From NCBI GenBank assembly GCA_031772625.1, contig CM062804.1:1016774514-1016838513 (forward strand): a stretch of DNA of 64,000 bases, in the 5' to 3' direction. This DNA comes from Pinus tabuliformis. Taxonomy: Eukaryota; Streptophyta; Pinopsida; Pinales; Pinaceae. Below are positions 35,517 through 47,553 of this stretch, in pieces (the stretch's first letter is position 1; each line of letters begins with the position of its first letter). Position numbers and translations under genes: made by a program. Below the pieces are notes generated by a model that worked only from the letters and a program-made list of their open reading frames with translations, made no database searches and was not told the origin of the DNA.

Positions 35517-37118
35517 TCATGCGGAGGGGCCCTGTCTGGAGGTCGTGGTCATCGTCTTCTTCTTTCCTTGAGGGCGTATCATCAGGAAATTTTTTTTCCT
35601 GGTTTTTGAAATGAGCTTACTGCATTCTTTTGTAGTAACCAAAGAGATGGTGGTAGGCGGTGCTACCTGCGATATCCTGTACAACTTATTTCCAAAAGTA
35701 ACAATAACAACACAAGGCCTTGACTCATATACAACATGTCGCTTCCACAAGTATGGTCGGTCTAATAATACATCACAAACAACAAGGGGAGCAACGTCAC
35801 AGAATACCTCATCCATGAAGGGCTTGATGTTGTATGGAAGGCGACACTGCTGGCTGACGCGAAGATCCCGTCCTTGGTGAAGCCACCCGATGGTATACGG
35901 TTGTGGATGTGTTGTGGTCGGTAAGCCCAACCGCTTCATGACCTCTACCGAAATGAGGTTCTTTTGGCTCCCGCTGTCGACAATGAACTGTAGTGGGGAG
36001 CCTTTTACCCACATATGGGAGTGGAAGAGGCGCTCCTCCTCCTCTAGATCTTCAGGTTCCTCTTCATGGATCTTCGTGGTGGCAACGGTAACGTTGGGCT
36101 CCGCATTGATAATTTGCTTCCCTTTATCATTCCCCTTATCGGGTTCTGACTCAGAGTCTGAACATGCATATGATTTCGAAGACTTTAGCTCGGCCACCAA
36201 TGACTGCTTGGCTGGACACTCACTTGTGTTGTGAGTGGAGATCTTATGGAAATCACACCACTTTCCCGTGTCCTTCTTCGTCTTCGCGGTGTTGTTCTTT
36301 GCTTGCTGCTTTGGCGGATTGTCCTGGGCCACCCTGCCTTGTCTTTGTCCTTTGTTCAGCGGTTTGGGGGCGTCTGTCCCTTGCTTTGGATTTGCAAATC
36401 CAAAGTCTCACTTCTTCTGTTTAAACTTTTGCTCGATCTTGATAGTGTATCAGTACGTCGTGTCGAGTGAGGAGATGTCCAGGAACTCCATCTTGTCCTG
36501 GATGTATCTGTGTAGGCAGCCGCGGTATTTGAGTACCGAATGCGGCTTAGAACCCTTGATATCCAACTTTGTGCGAAGGGTATGAAAAATATTGGTAAAC
36601 TCCGACACGTCTTGGTCCCTTCCCTGCCGCAGCGTGGTCCACTTTATGTATCTAACTTCATAGCTTCTGAAAGGGTAGTACTGCTCCTTGATGTCATTCC
36701 ACAATGAATTCCAAGTGGGTATGGCTGAAAACAGTGAGGTCGTACTTTCATCCTTTTGCTCGTAGTAGGTTTCCCACCAGTCCTTGATGTGGGGGGCAGC
36801 TTTGAGAAGAGCGAAAGTAATCTTTTCCTGGACGGAAAAATCATGAACAGAAAAATACCCTTCTAGCAAATTTAACCATTTATCTACAACGTCTGCATCT
36901 ATTTGACCCTCAAATATGGGAATGTCAAAGTTAACTTATACCTTAAAAGGTGTGGTGCTTCCATAGTAGCTGTTGGAAGTAGATGTGTCGCCCCTGGGTA
37001 GCCGCTAAAGGATCTGGGCAAAGTTGTCCATCATTGCGTTCCTTTGTCACTCGAGGGCCTCTTCGAGCAAGATTTTGATAGGATCTCTTGCCCCTTCGTC
37101 TTTCTTTTCATTCGCCAT
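35517..37118 (-). pseudogene. gag and protease of E3
   Basis: The ATG at 37118-37116 opens MANEKKDEGARDPIKILLEE. The Gag core reads LLEGYFSVHDFSVQEKITFA and WNDIKEQYYPFRSYEVRYIK. A short zinc motif follows (CDFHKISTHNTSEC, C-x2-H-x4-H-x4-C-like). The retroviral-type aspartic protease has its active-site block FIVDSGSQKNLI, with the DSG triad intact, and the second block CDVLLDRPYLWKRH. Stops at about 37049, 37007 and 36935 and one between the Gag core and the zinc motif interrupt an otherwise single frame continuing into pol. The frame closes at 35517. Confidence 0.85.
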
Positions 37119-37232
37119 GGGAGGTCGTCGGGTTGCGAGGCTGGTATTGCAAAGGTTCGACCAGTTCAAGCCCTAACTCCTTATATCACGACCTCGTTAG
37201 GGACATGCAAAGAAAAACAGAGAAAGAGTAGA

Positions 37233-37246
37233 CCGCTTTGATACCA
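37233..37246 (-). promoter_or_regulatory. primer binding site of E3
   Basis: The minus strand reads TGGTATCAAAGCGG immediately after the 5' LTR, one substitution from the classic TGGTATCAGAGC initiator-tRNA-Met site. Confidence 0.85.
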
Positions 37247-37247
37247 C

Positions 37248-37868
37248 TGACCCAGATTTAAACAGGAACATAACAAATTACAAAGATAACCATAAATACA
37301 GAGATACAACAGAAATAATACTTCATTTCATTAATGTAAAATACTGAAATATGCTTACAATCAGAAATGGAAATAAACTAGCTTGGGCAATGGTAGCTTA
37401 TCTATGAGGAGAGATGTGGTGGCTACATGACTCTGAACTGTCTTACAATGAGGCTCGAAGGCCTATTTATTGTTGAGAAACAATGGAAAACCCTAAACAT
37501 CCAAAACCCTAACCCTAGGAGATGAAGCACCAAATTATGGGCCCCGTTTTGGGTAAATTGGTACATCAACTTCCGGGGTTGTAACTTTGGCATACGATCT
37601 CTGTTTGATGCGCACAATACCTCGCTAGAAATATTTATCCGAGGAATACAACTTTGAGATGAACAACATGGGTCCATGGACCGATGTTGCTCCAAGTTTT
37701 CCCAAAAAAAGTCGTTTAGGGCCTCAAAACAGCTCCGGAAGTTCAAGACCCGAAAACTTTCAAAAATAGTAAATTGTGCTACAAATAAGGACACTGAAAA
37801 ACTGAAAGAAACAAATGGTGGGGGTCCAAGTGGAATTGGCGGGTGGCCACCAATATCCACCTGGATCA
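37248..37868 (-). repeat. 5' LTR of E3
   Basis: 621 bp, partner of 30439-31062. The open frames crossing it have no domain and are artefacts of the LTR. Confidence 0.9.
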
Positions 37869-37873
37869 AGAAG

Positions 37874-38858
37874 AGTGTCAAAGAATGGTCATTGAGTGAG
37901 TTCCTGACCCAACAACAAAACAGTCGATACAAGTTAAGAAGCCAAGGGTCGGTATCTAAACCAGAGTTGACGAGGCAGAAGTTTAAAGATCACTTGTTGA
38001 GAAAGCTTACACGGCCCGTCAACTCATCCTAAAATGCTTAGAGCAAGCTTGGAAATGCGACTACAATGAAAAGTTCTTCTGCAAAAAACAAAAGCAAGTC
38101 TACCATTTCGGAAGTAGTAGATCAAGTTACTCCTCCAGACACTTTGGCAACGTCTCCCACATTGGATTATAACATAGTTTATGAGATGAAGAAAGCTCGC
38201 GCGAATATTTCACTCTTCAAACTGTCAAAGATCGTGAGCCAACGGGAACTGCTTGTCCACACACTCGAATAGTCCACCTCAGGTAATGATGCTTCTTCGT
38301 AGAAGCGATCTGGTAAGTCCTATGGTTCCCTGGAATGTGTACTTAACACTTTAACATTGGATGCTAATACGCTCTGGCCTCCATTGTTTTGTTAACATTT
38401 GAAATTTTCAATTATAATGTGCATAATTTCTTAGTCAATTCTGGTGCATATGTAACACAATGCCTTTATTTGTAGCAAATAAAATCAAAGAAAAATGGGA
38501 TAAAACAAATGCACATATCATTCAGCTGGACAGGACTCTTGTCCACGCTATTGATGAACTCATAAATGTGCTTATACGTTTATCATCCAACCAACGAGTT
38601 CACTAATGTATAAATATAGTAATTGTGGACATTTCATAAGTATACAATGTATTGTTGAGCAGAGATTGGTCCAACAAATTACAAGGGTATTTTGCTATGG
38701 ACTAGTCACACTTATGGCTTCCATACAAGGGAAAAAACAATCAAATCTGGGTGAACTCAGAGCCATACACGAAACACACGATTAATCCCTTCGAAGGCAA
38801 AAATTAGCCAGTTGCTTTCGCGAATCTTATCTTTGGAAATTGCTTTCTTGAAACCGAT
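37874..38858 (+). pseudogene. protease region of E1
   Basis: E1 coding sequence resumes after the AGAAG duplication (37869-37873). The piece at 38066-38272 carries YNIVYEMKKARANISLFKLSKI, a helical segment that in Tat-like elements precedes the protease. Near 38425-38445 the translation reads NVHNFLVNSGAYV, where the protease triad DSG has become NSG, so the aspartate is lost. The rest (38450-38850) is interrupted by stops in all plus frames. Confidence 0.6.
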
Positions 38859-39464
38859 ATGTGGTCCTATCTTGATCAGCCATCCCCAGTCCCACCTGAC
38901 ACACAGTTGGATCTCCTTCCTAGTCCAACTGCCAAAAATGACATTTGTACAGTTCATAGTAGTAGTAATAGTAGTACTAGTGCAGTACATAGTCCTTGTA
39001 CATACGATGTTTGGACACTATATTTTGATGGATCTAAAACGCAGGAGGGATCTAGAGCTGGTTGTGTTTTAATAGACCCACGACAGAGGAAACATATGAT
39101 CTCCAGTCACTTGGAATTTGAGTGCACCAATAACACCACGGAATACAAAGCACTCATATTGGGTTTTCAAAGAGCCATTGACCTCAATGTTGCAGTCCTC
39201 AAAGTAGTAGGTGACTCAGAAATTGTAGTACGACAGCAGATATTGTCCTTTATGGTGAAAGTTGATGTATTAAAGGACGCATCTATCGATGAACACAAGC
39301 ACAAGAAAGTGTTGCAGGATGCAGTCTGCAAAAACAAGGAAATCCCCATGCCAAAAGGCGTGGTATCACTTGAGAAGTTGTATGACTTGCAAAATCGCTT
39401 TCGTGGGCTAGTTAACGCAAAAACCCATAGTTCAACGTTGTCACATGAGAAAATAAATCCTTAA
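38859..39464 (+). pseudogene. extra (archaeal-like) RNase H of E1, upstream of RT
   Basis: A 201-codon open frame. Residues from about 46 read DVWTLYFDGSKTQEGSRAGC, with the first catalytic Asp in YFDGSK. ECTNNTTEYKALILGFQRA gives the catalytic Glu in TTEY, and LKVVGDSEIVVRQQI the next Asp in GDSE. This is the pattern of the additional RNase H acquired by Tat-group elements, distinct from the RT-linked RNase H. Here it lies between protease and RT, while the ordinary RNase H follows RT at about 40500. Its likely role is RNA-primer or template removal. This domain is intact across its catalytic residues, but the flanking pol is broken. Confidence 0.75.
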
Positions 39465-39499
39465 ATAGAAAAAAGATATGAAATTTGTCAATCTCGGTA

Positions 39500-40910
39500 C
39501 TTGTTGCACACCACATGAGGGACAAGATTTCATCTGCTTATTCAAAAAGTAACGAGATGTTTTGGCATGGACATATGATGAGCTTAAAACTTATGACACA
39601 CAAATAATCCAACATGTTATTCCAATCAAAGAAGGGGTCAAGCCTTTCCAACAGAAGTTGTGAAAGGTACACCCAACGCTTGAGCCTCTGATTCAAAAGG
39701 ATTTAAGGGAGTTTCCATATGCTCAGATCATATATAAAGTGCAACATTCTACCTGGGTATCAAATCTAGTCCCAATAAGAAAGAAGTATGAGGAAATCCT
39801 CTCGTGTGTAGATTTCTGCAACTTGAATCATGCCTCAGACAAGGATAACTACCTCTTGTCGTCTATGGAGTAGATATTGCAGATAATATCGGGGTCATAA
39901 ATGTTTTCTTTGTTAGAAATATATTCAGGTTACAACCAGGTGCTGGTCTTAGAGTCTAATAGACTCAAAACAACATTTCGCACGAAGTGGGGCACATTCG
40001 CATTTAGAAGAATGCCATTTGGGCTAGTCAATGCTGGTGTGGCATTTTAATGTGCCATGGACATCACATTTTGTGGACTCATCAAGCATAGTGTAGTGGT
40101 TTATTTGGACCATGATACAGTGTTTTCTGAAAGGATATCTAACCACCTACGCCATCTGAATTTTTTTTTTGAGTGATGTCGTAAATACAGGATATCCCTT
40201 AATCCCAAAAAGAGCATTTTCGTAGTGTCTGAGAGAAATATCTTGGGCCATATTATCGTAAAGAGTGGGATTGGGGTAGACCCTAAGAGGGTCAGAACCA
40301 TCACGCGGATTCCCTTCCCAGTCAATAAGAAATCTATGCAGTCCTTTATGGGGAATATTAACTTCATCCGCAAGTTTATCTCTGATTATGCTCAAATTGT
40401 TAAACCCATGCATGAGATGGTGAAGAAGGATGCGATACATAAATGGGCTAAAAGGGAAAAGGACACATTTTCCTGTATCAAGTAAGCTATTATAGAAGCA
40501 CCTGCTTTGTATAGCCCAAAATTCAACAAAGGTTTTATGCTCTACACCTTCACTTATGATACTTCTCTTACCATAGTACTTACTCTGAAGGATGATCAAA
40601 ATAATGAGCGACCAATATCTTTCATAAGCGCTAGCTTTCAAGGACCCGAACTCAACTACCTCGCCATTGATAAGCAAACATACGCAGTTTATGAGGTGGT
40701 GAACTGCTTTCGACCCTATTTGTTAAAGAACCATTGCATTATCTTTGTGATGCACCCAACAGTTAGATCATTGTTTTTTTTAGCAAGATCTGGGTGAGAG
40801 AAGAGCGAACTAGATGACTGGTTTACAAGAGTATGACTTAGAGTTCAAGCCAGTTCATACAATCAAGGGCCATGGTCTATGTCGGCTAGCAACATAAGCA
40901 GTATATGCAA
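39500..40910 (+). pseudogene. RT and RNase H of E1
   Basis: Plus-strand translation gives the linker TYDTQIIQHVIPIKEGVKPF, RT blocks WVSNLVPIRKKYEEILSCVD, SLLEIYSGYNQVL, KTTFRTKWGTFAFRRMPFGL and VVYLDHDTVFS. The YLDD catalytic pair has become YLDH, so polymerase activity should be lost. LNPKKSIFVVSERNILGHII and MGNINFIRKFISDYAQIVKP (40225-40485) complete the RT. The linked RNase H follows at 40507-40797 (PKFNKGFMLYTFTYDTSLTI, PELNYLAIDKQTYAVYE). Stops and two or more frameshifts interrupt it. Confidence 0.8.
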
Positions 40911-41109
40911 AATAAGAAGATCCGTTCGGTTGGGAGCATGAAATCGAAATGTATAATGTTGAGCGAGCTCTCCCCACTACCACCACAAACTCTTGGTACA
41001 CATGTGTGCCAGTATATTGAGCATGGAACCTTGCCATCTCACTTATCTGCATGGCATAAGAAGGCATTAAGACTTAAATCATTATGTTATCAATTGGTGC
41101 AAGGGGTGC

Positions 41110-42245
41110 TTTTAAAAAAGCACCATAACAGATTTTTTCTCAGGTGATTAGAAGCACATGTTCAGAAAAGGTATTGCGTGATCTCCACGACAGACCAACC
41201 AGGGGACACTTTGTGGGTAACGCAAATGTGCACAAGGTTACGCAGGTCGGTTTTATTGGCCCACATTATTCAAATATGCTCATGCCTATGCTTGCAAGTG
41301 TCTGGTGTGTCAAAGGTGTGCCGACAGAGGAAAGAGGTTAGCCACCCCATTGCAACCTATTGTAGTGGAAGAACCATTTCAATAATGGGGCTTAGATGTG
41401 ATTGATGATTTTTTTCCCACTCGTCAAAGCAACACCACTGTATCCTTACCATTGTAGACTATTTCATGTGGTGGAGAGAAGAAATTCCACTCAAACAGGT
41501 GAATGATCAGGAAGTCATCAACTTCCTTAAGCAGAATATCATCTCTAGGTTTGACATTCTGACTTCACTTGTTTTTGACAATGCAATGTATTTTTCATCA
41601 TTAAAATTATATGATTTTGCATTGGAAAATGGAATCATATTGAAACATTCATCTAACTATTATCCATAGGGAAATGGTCTTGTTGAGTCTACAAATAAGA
41701 ACCTCATCTGCATTATCAAGAAGACCATTTTCTCTGAACAGAGGAACTGAAACTCCACTTTGGTGAATGCTTTATGGGCTGACCGATTCATGCCAAAACC
41801 TTCTCTGAACATGTCTCCTTACTTTTTGGTGTATGTAAAAGAAGCCATCCCACCCTTGAACATCTACTTGCATGCCCTTCAACTTTCACAAGAATCCCAG
41901 GGCAGGCCATGTTTATTGGTTCAACGTAGGATAAACACCCTTCACAAGCTGTAGGAAGAAAGGCAAAAAGCAAAAGAAACTTTTTCACTTCACCAGAGTC
42001 ATATCAAGAGGTGGTTCAACAAAAATTCTACCAGTAAGAATTTATTCAGTGTGGATGACTTAGCCTTGAAGTGGGACAAAGGCCACAAGGACAAAGGCAA
42101 ACACACTAAGTTACAAAACCTGTGGATCAGACCATTCACCATACATAAAAATCTTGGCCAACACACATATCATCTACAATCAATAGATGGGAGGATTGGC
42201 TCTCTTCCTGTTAATGGCCAAGGCTTAAAACATTATTTTCAATGA
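41110..42245 (+). pseudogene. integrase of E1
   Basis: The zinc-binding N-terminus is VLRDLHDRPTRGHFVGNANV followed after a frameshift by CKCLVCQRC. The core holds WGLDVIDDFFPTR (first Asp), DNAMYFSSLKLYDFALENG (second Asp) and GNGLVESTNKNLICIIKK (Glu). The C-terminal GPF-like module reads LWIRPFTIHKNLGQHTYHLQ and ends VNGQGLKHYFQ at 42245. Stops lie at about 41381, 41456 and 41668, and there is a frameshift near 41270. The integrase of E2 ends in the closely similar VNGRMLKHYF, so both elements belong to one lineage. Confidence 0.8.
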
Positions 42246-42341
42246 CAATCTGGGGTTGTGCCTTGCCCTATGTACATAGTTTCTTTTCTTGCTTGTTTGT
42301 TTTTTTGTCTTGTTTTGTTCTTGTTTGTGTAAATAAGCATC
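42246..42341 (+). other. E1 3' non-coding part before nested insertion
   Basis: T-rich sequence after the integrase stop. E2 inserted about 100 bp downstream of that stop, between the two copies of ATGTG. Confidence 0.6.
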
Positions 42342-42346
42342 ATGTG

Positions 42347-45300
42347 TGTTATCACTCAGATTTTCCCCAAAGTTGTAAGAAAGGGAAGGATGCCGAGGTA
42401 ACCACAGACCAATCTTTTAGATACAGAATCTAGCCAATCTGTATCCAGAGAGGGCTCTCTCTTTATGATTTAGCTTTGTTTTTAAAGGTATTAGGCTAGT
42501 TATGAAGTTCAAGGGTTTTGTTTGAGTTTGGGTGGTGAGATTCAATAGAACAGAGAGGTAAGACATAATAGTTCAGTCCATTAGGCATGATGGAGTCAAA
42601 GAAGATGACTTTCTGGATTTGGTTTCTTAACAGAGGATGGCTTCACAGAGCAAGGTAGTCAAACAAGGAACAAAATAAAGAGTTGAAAACAGATGGAATG
42701 GGCTCAAATGGGTGAAGGGCAGTTAAGAATCCTTCAACCTATTGAAAGAGGGAAAATGGATGATTACTGATAAGGAGCAGTTAAGAATTTTTTAGCAAAT
42801 AATCAACATGAGAGAATCAGGAAACATGAGCAATAAAGATTTCACTGCTTATTCTAATTCTGAAGAAAACACAGAGAACAATAAACACTGAAAACAGAGT
42901 GCAATCAAGCATATTTTGAAATTAACCATTTTCTTTGTCACTCAGATTATGAAACATAGATGATATAGTAAACAAGAAAACTGTAAAACACAAGATTTAG
43001 AGGACTTGTTGATCCGGAGGTTGATTCAAGAATTCTGTGACAAGTCCTATGCTTCAATTCTTCATCCAGTAGGCCAAACAAGAGTTGATTCCAACAGTTC
43101 TTTATTCCAAAATATCAGTGTTACAGCAGAGTCTAAGAAATCTCCTCACCCCACAATACTCTAATGGAGGGGGTATGTATACAACAAAATATGTACAACC
43201 TATATCTCATAACAGCTGTGAGATAATATCTAGGTTTAACTAATAAGAGTTTACAAGTAAAATAGAAACAACTATCTGATGTTGTGCTGGAGGCAAGCCT
43301 TTAGGGTTCGGCTTGCAGCTGTCTTTTGTAGTAGCTCTGCGCCGACTGCCTGTCTTAACTAATGCATTAATTCTGATCTGCTTTCTTTAATTCTGATCTA
43401 CCGCTTTTAATTTTTTCTTGCTCCTTTTAATTCTGCTGACACCTTTAATGCTGAACTGATACTCTTTAATTGCTGAATTGATACTCTTTGACTTGTTTTG
43501 ATGCTTTTTAATTCTGATATGATCTTCTTTAATGTTGATGTTGATCTTCGTTCATCTTCGTCTGATATTTAGCCCAAAATTTCCCTTTTCCCAAGGGTAA
43601 CAGTGCGGTTATGGATAAACACCTGTTGGTGGGACGCTGGAGGTTGTTCTGCGCCTTCCAATTCCTTTCCTTTAGACTTTCTGCAGCTGGTATGCTAATT
43701 TCCTGCGGAGATTGCTGAGAAGTCCTGGTAAGTGATGCACTGTTAACTGATTGTTGAAGATAGCTGAAAAAGGTACCTGTGTTTACAGAGGAAAATTGCA
43801 TGCTGCAGTTTGAATGGCTGCGAGCTCGTCGATGTAGCCTTTCTGGTCATAAAACATGGAAATGCAGACTCGGTCGCTTTTATGCCTGGAGTGCGACACA
43901 CATAGAAATACAACGAAAATGACCTTTTATCCCTTTTATTTGACAAAAATGAAGTTTTGGCGAGAATTTTGATTTGAAGCGGAAGTACGGGGCAGGTGAC
44001 GTGGAGGGTGATGTGTTGGTGACATCAGCAAAGGACAGCTGACGTCAGCAGAGGATGGCGGTAAGTGGTTTTACCCCGCACCGTTTTTGGGGCTGGGCGG
44101 TTTCGGGCGGAGGGCGAGCAATCAAGCTGGATGAGTGACGCGTGTCCTTGGTATGGTGGAAAAACCACCCACCGATCGAGCGTTAACGCTCGGCGACTAT
44201 GGTGAGTGCGAAATGGTTAACAACCGTTGGATGAATGGGCGGAGATCTGACGACAGACGGGCTTTGAACTTGGCGGAGGGTTATGCTGCGGGGCTGAAAC
44301 AAATAAATAATGTTTTTAAATGTTTCAGGGTTGTTTTCATTGGTTTCGCGGGATTGGTTTTAATTAACCTAGGTGGTTAATTAACCCATTTATGCGCGCA
44401 GTGAAGGTTATGGTTCTTAATAAACTTCAATTAAGTTTATCAATTCCATTTTTTTTTATATACAACGAATACGGTTATAGTTAACCAGGGGCGGGATATA
44501 TATTATATCAGTGTTTTTTAATGTTTTTACATATTACTGGTAAGGGTATGTAGCAAAGGATTTATATAATAAGTGTTAAAGTTAATATGACTCATGAAAT
44601 GATAATAAGCGCTAAGTTCAAAAAACAATTTTGACTTTTGTAGTTTAAACTTAGGCTTATGATGAACAAAAATGGGTTTTGAGGTGATATTATGCATTTT
44701 CCCAAGTAAAGTAGGGATTTACTTAAGGAAATGAGTTTATGAAATGAGATGAGTGATTTGTGAGTGATATTAAGTAGATCTTAATAGTTGAGGGGGGAAA
44801 TTAATAAGTGATTAGAGAAAAGTATGAAGGGGAGTTAGTTATGAAATCTGCCTCGCTTGAGCTACATCAAAAATATCTGCCTTACACTTGCGATGGGAGT
44901 GAAAGTTAACACATTTTTAGAAACATAATCCATCACAAGTATCATTCTACAACACCAATCTACCTACCCTGCCTACTTTGCCTAGCATTTTTTCCTTCTT
45001 TCTTTGGGTGCACTTAGACTAGCAAACCCTCATCAACTTTTCTTTTCTTTTGCATGGGAAGCCTACCTAAGTCTGCACTTATTACTTCCAAGGGCTCAGA
45101 TTAAACTGTTGAACTCCTTTGTTTCTCTACCTATCTACTTATCTACCAAGATTAAACAATTTGGCCAGATTTTTATTCTCTATTCAAATATGAACTAGCC
45201 AAGATTGAGCTGTTTGGCCATTCATTAATTGTGGCAAAAGTTAGCAAGTTGCACACAATGCTTTATTTGCAGAAAATGAAAAAGTAGTGGCATTTTGGAC

Positions 45301-45533
45301 TTGCACACTTTCCTGGTCTTTCTTTGTTTGGGGTTCATTTCTTTCACTTTTTTGACCATTTTATTCTTTTTACCCTTTGATTTTTCTTTTAGAGTATACC
45401 CTCTTTACATTTTATTTTTATTTTTATTTTTGATAATATGAAAAACCTTTGCAACAAGAAAAGGGATAAACATATTACAGAGTTCATCAAGTCAATCATG
45501 AAATATGACACCTATTGGTATAGGAGTATAACA
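42347..45533 (-). repeat. 3' LTR of E2
   Basis: 3187 bp, paired with 52257-55465. On the minus strand the sequence just before it is AAGTGGAGCCAC, a weak polypurine tract. Confidence 0.92.
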
Positions 45534-45776
45534 GTGGCTCCACTTGGGGATGGCTTTCCCTGGTGGAAAGTCAAGAACAGTAGGGCAGATGGCCTTCTGA
45601 ATAACTTAGACTTTGCTCTGAAATTTCCCTTTTGCTGGTTGCTTTATTGTATATATGACAGCATACTTGTGAAGCTTAGGGCCTTCTCTTCGGGCTTCAA
45701 CTGCAGCAAGTTACTATCCAATCTAAACTGTGACATTATCAAGGATATAGTATGTACATGTTAGAGTCAAAATTCA
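45534..45776 (-). other. E2 3' non-coding segment
   Basis: Lies between the integrase stop and the 3' LTR. The minus strand is purine-rich next to the LTR (CAAGTGGAG). Confidence 0.6.
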
Positions 45777-47543
45777 TCAAAAAACTGGATCAAAGTAATG
45801 TTTCAGCATTCGACCATTCACTGGTCCTTCTTCTGTTTCTGTGCCATCCAGGCTCTTCAGAAAGTAAGTATTGTTCCCTTGCAATGCCTGGATGATAAAT
45901 GGCCCTTTCCACAGGAAGTCAAACTTCCCATGTTTTCCTTTGTCTTCTCTCTTGGAATCCCACCTTAGAACTTTGTCTCCAAGGTAGAAGTCTTCTGCTT
46001 TGGTCCTTTTATCAAATATTTTCTTGAGTTTTTCTTGTAACACTTGGGATCTTTGGTGCACTTCTTCTCTGGTCTGCTACAAATGGATGGTCTGATTTAT
46101 TCTTCTTTGAATGTCATTGGGTTCCACCTGAGCTTCTTGCAGCAATTTCATTACAGGAACTCCTAAAGATGAAGGGAACACAACCTCCATGCCATAGACT
46201 AACTGATAAGGGCTAGTTCCAATAGATCTCTTTTTAGGAAGTCTGTCTGCCCATAGTGCATTTGTGAGTTTCTTGTGCCAGTTTTTCTTGTTCTCTTCCA
46301 AAAATTTCTTAATAATATTAATCAGGCTTTTATTGGAAGATTCAGCTAGACCATTACCTTGAGGGTAATAGGCTGTGGAATGGCCTAAAGCGATATGGTA
46401 TTTGTTACATAAATTTATCATTTTCTTGGACTTGAAGACAGTAGCATTGTCGGTTATGATCTTTTCAGGACAGCCAAACCTAGACAATATGTTGGTTTCT
46501 AAGAATCCTATAATCACTGTATCATTAGCTTGCCTAGAAGGAATGGCTTCTACCCATTTGGTGAAATAGTCTGTGGCAGTAAGAATCCATTTATGTTGGC
46601 CAGAAGAGGGAGGGTGTATATCTCCAATGAAGTCCAAACCCCATTATTGAAAGGGCTTTTCAGTGGTAATTGGTCTCAAGGGTAGGGGTAACAGTTTCCT
46701 TTTGCCTTCAAAAATTTGGCATTTGTGGCAAGCAGTGACAAACTTCTTTACATCAGTGAACAAGGTTGGCCAGTAAAATCCAGCCCTTAGAATTTTGTCT
46801 GCAGTTGATTTCCAGTACAGGTGTCCACCGCAGTCCCCTGCATGAAATTCTTTGAGAACTTTGTCAGCTTCTTCTTTTATTAAACAATTCAATAGAACAC
46901 ATTCATGATTTTTCCAAAAAAGAGTACCATCTAAAATACAGAATTTTGAAGCTTTCATATTTAAAAACCTTTTCTTTGTTCTGGATAACCCTGAAAGAGC
47001 ATGTAGGTTTAATAATACATGAGTTATATCAACATACCAAGGTGATTCTAAGAAGGCCTGACTGATTTGTGGAGTCGCCATCTCCTGTTCATTATTTAGT
47101 TCATTGATTTCCAGGGCTTGAAAGTTTGTTTCAGTCATGAGTTTAGCCAATCCCTGTCATTTTATAAGCTTTGTAAGTTTTATCTCAATATCATACTCCA
47201 ATATTTTAGCTATCCATTTACCCCGTTTGCCTTTAATTCCATCTTGGGTCAGGATGTCTTTGACAACAGCATTTGGTACATAAGCTACCACATGGGAGTA
47301 CAATATATAGACTCTAAAGTCTTGAATAGCTTTCACAAGTGTAAAATCATGTTTTTCCATGATTTTGTAATTCAGAGGTGCATCCCTAAGTGTTTTACTG
47401 AAAAAGGCTATGGGTTTTTCACATCCTTGATCATCTTTCTGCAGTAAAACAACCGCTATAGTGTGTTTTGATGCAAATGAGAAAATTATGAAGTCTCTAT
47501 CGAAATTTGGACTTGTAAGGACTGGTGTTCTGGTCAAAGCCAT
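45777..47543 (-). pseudogene. RNase H and integrase of E2
   Basis: One minus-strand frame runs from 47543 to 45777. RT-linked RNase H: RDFIIFSFASKHTIAVVLLQ, PLNYKIMEKHDFTLVKAIQD. Integrase zinc domain: LKEFHAGDCGGHLYWKSTAD then FVTACHKCQIF. Core: WGLDFIGDIHPPSSG, TATDYFTKWVEAIPSRQAND, KIITDNATVF and GNGLAESSNKSLINIIKK, so D, D and E are all present. C-terminus: FLWKGPFIIQALQGNNTYFL and PVNGRMLKHYFDPVF. Interruptions are stops near 47154, 46641 and 46074, each a single-base-type event in an otherwise continuous frame. The domain would insert the cDNA into chromatin if the stops were absent. Confidence 0.85.
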
Positions 47544-47553
47544 TTTAATTTCT

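Larger units (their letters stand above)
30439..37868 (-). mobile_element. chromovirus-like Ty3 element E3 nested in E1
   Basis: A full-length minus-strand element of 7430 bp with LTRs 37248-37868 (5') and 30439-31062 (3'). Ends are TGATC(C/T)... and ...(C/G)(C/G)(G/A)TCA. Both sides carry the perfect 5-bp duplication AGAAG (30434-30438 and 37869-37873). Primer site, polypurine tract and a single gag-pol frame are present. A later solo LTR sits inside it at 32596-34153. The LTR pair differs at roughly one base in twelve over the first 120 aligned positions, so it is younger than E1 but not recent. Confidence 0.9.

Noticed and set aside
35890-36585. Several plus-strand frames around 36 kb
   Set aside because: Antisense shadows of E3 gag-protease, which has Gag, zinc and DSG motifs on the minus strand.
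37423-38032. Open frames of 169 (minus) and 118 (plus) codons
   Set aside because: They cross the E3 LTR and its edge. No domain, and the equivalent frame in the other LTR is not kept.
38859-39464. Host RNase H gene
   Set aside because: It lies collinear between E1 protease and RT, and E2 has a related domain in the same place, so it is a retrotransposon domain.
43529-43801. Conserved small protein repeated at 53442-53714
   Set aside because: Conservation is explained by the two E2 LTRs being near-identical copies; no start context or domain supports a gene.
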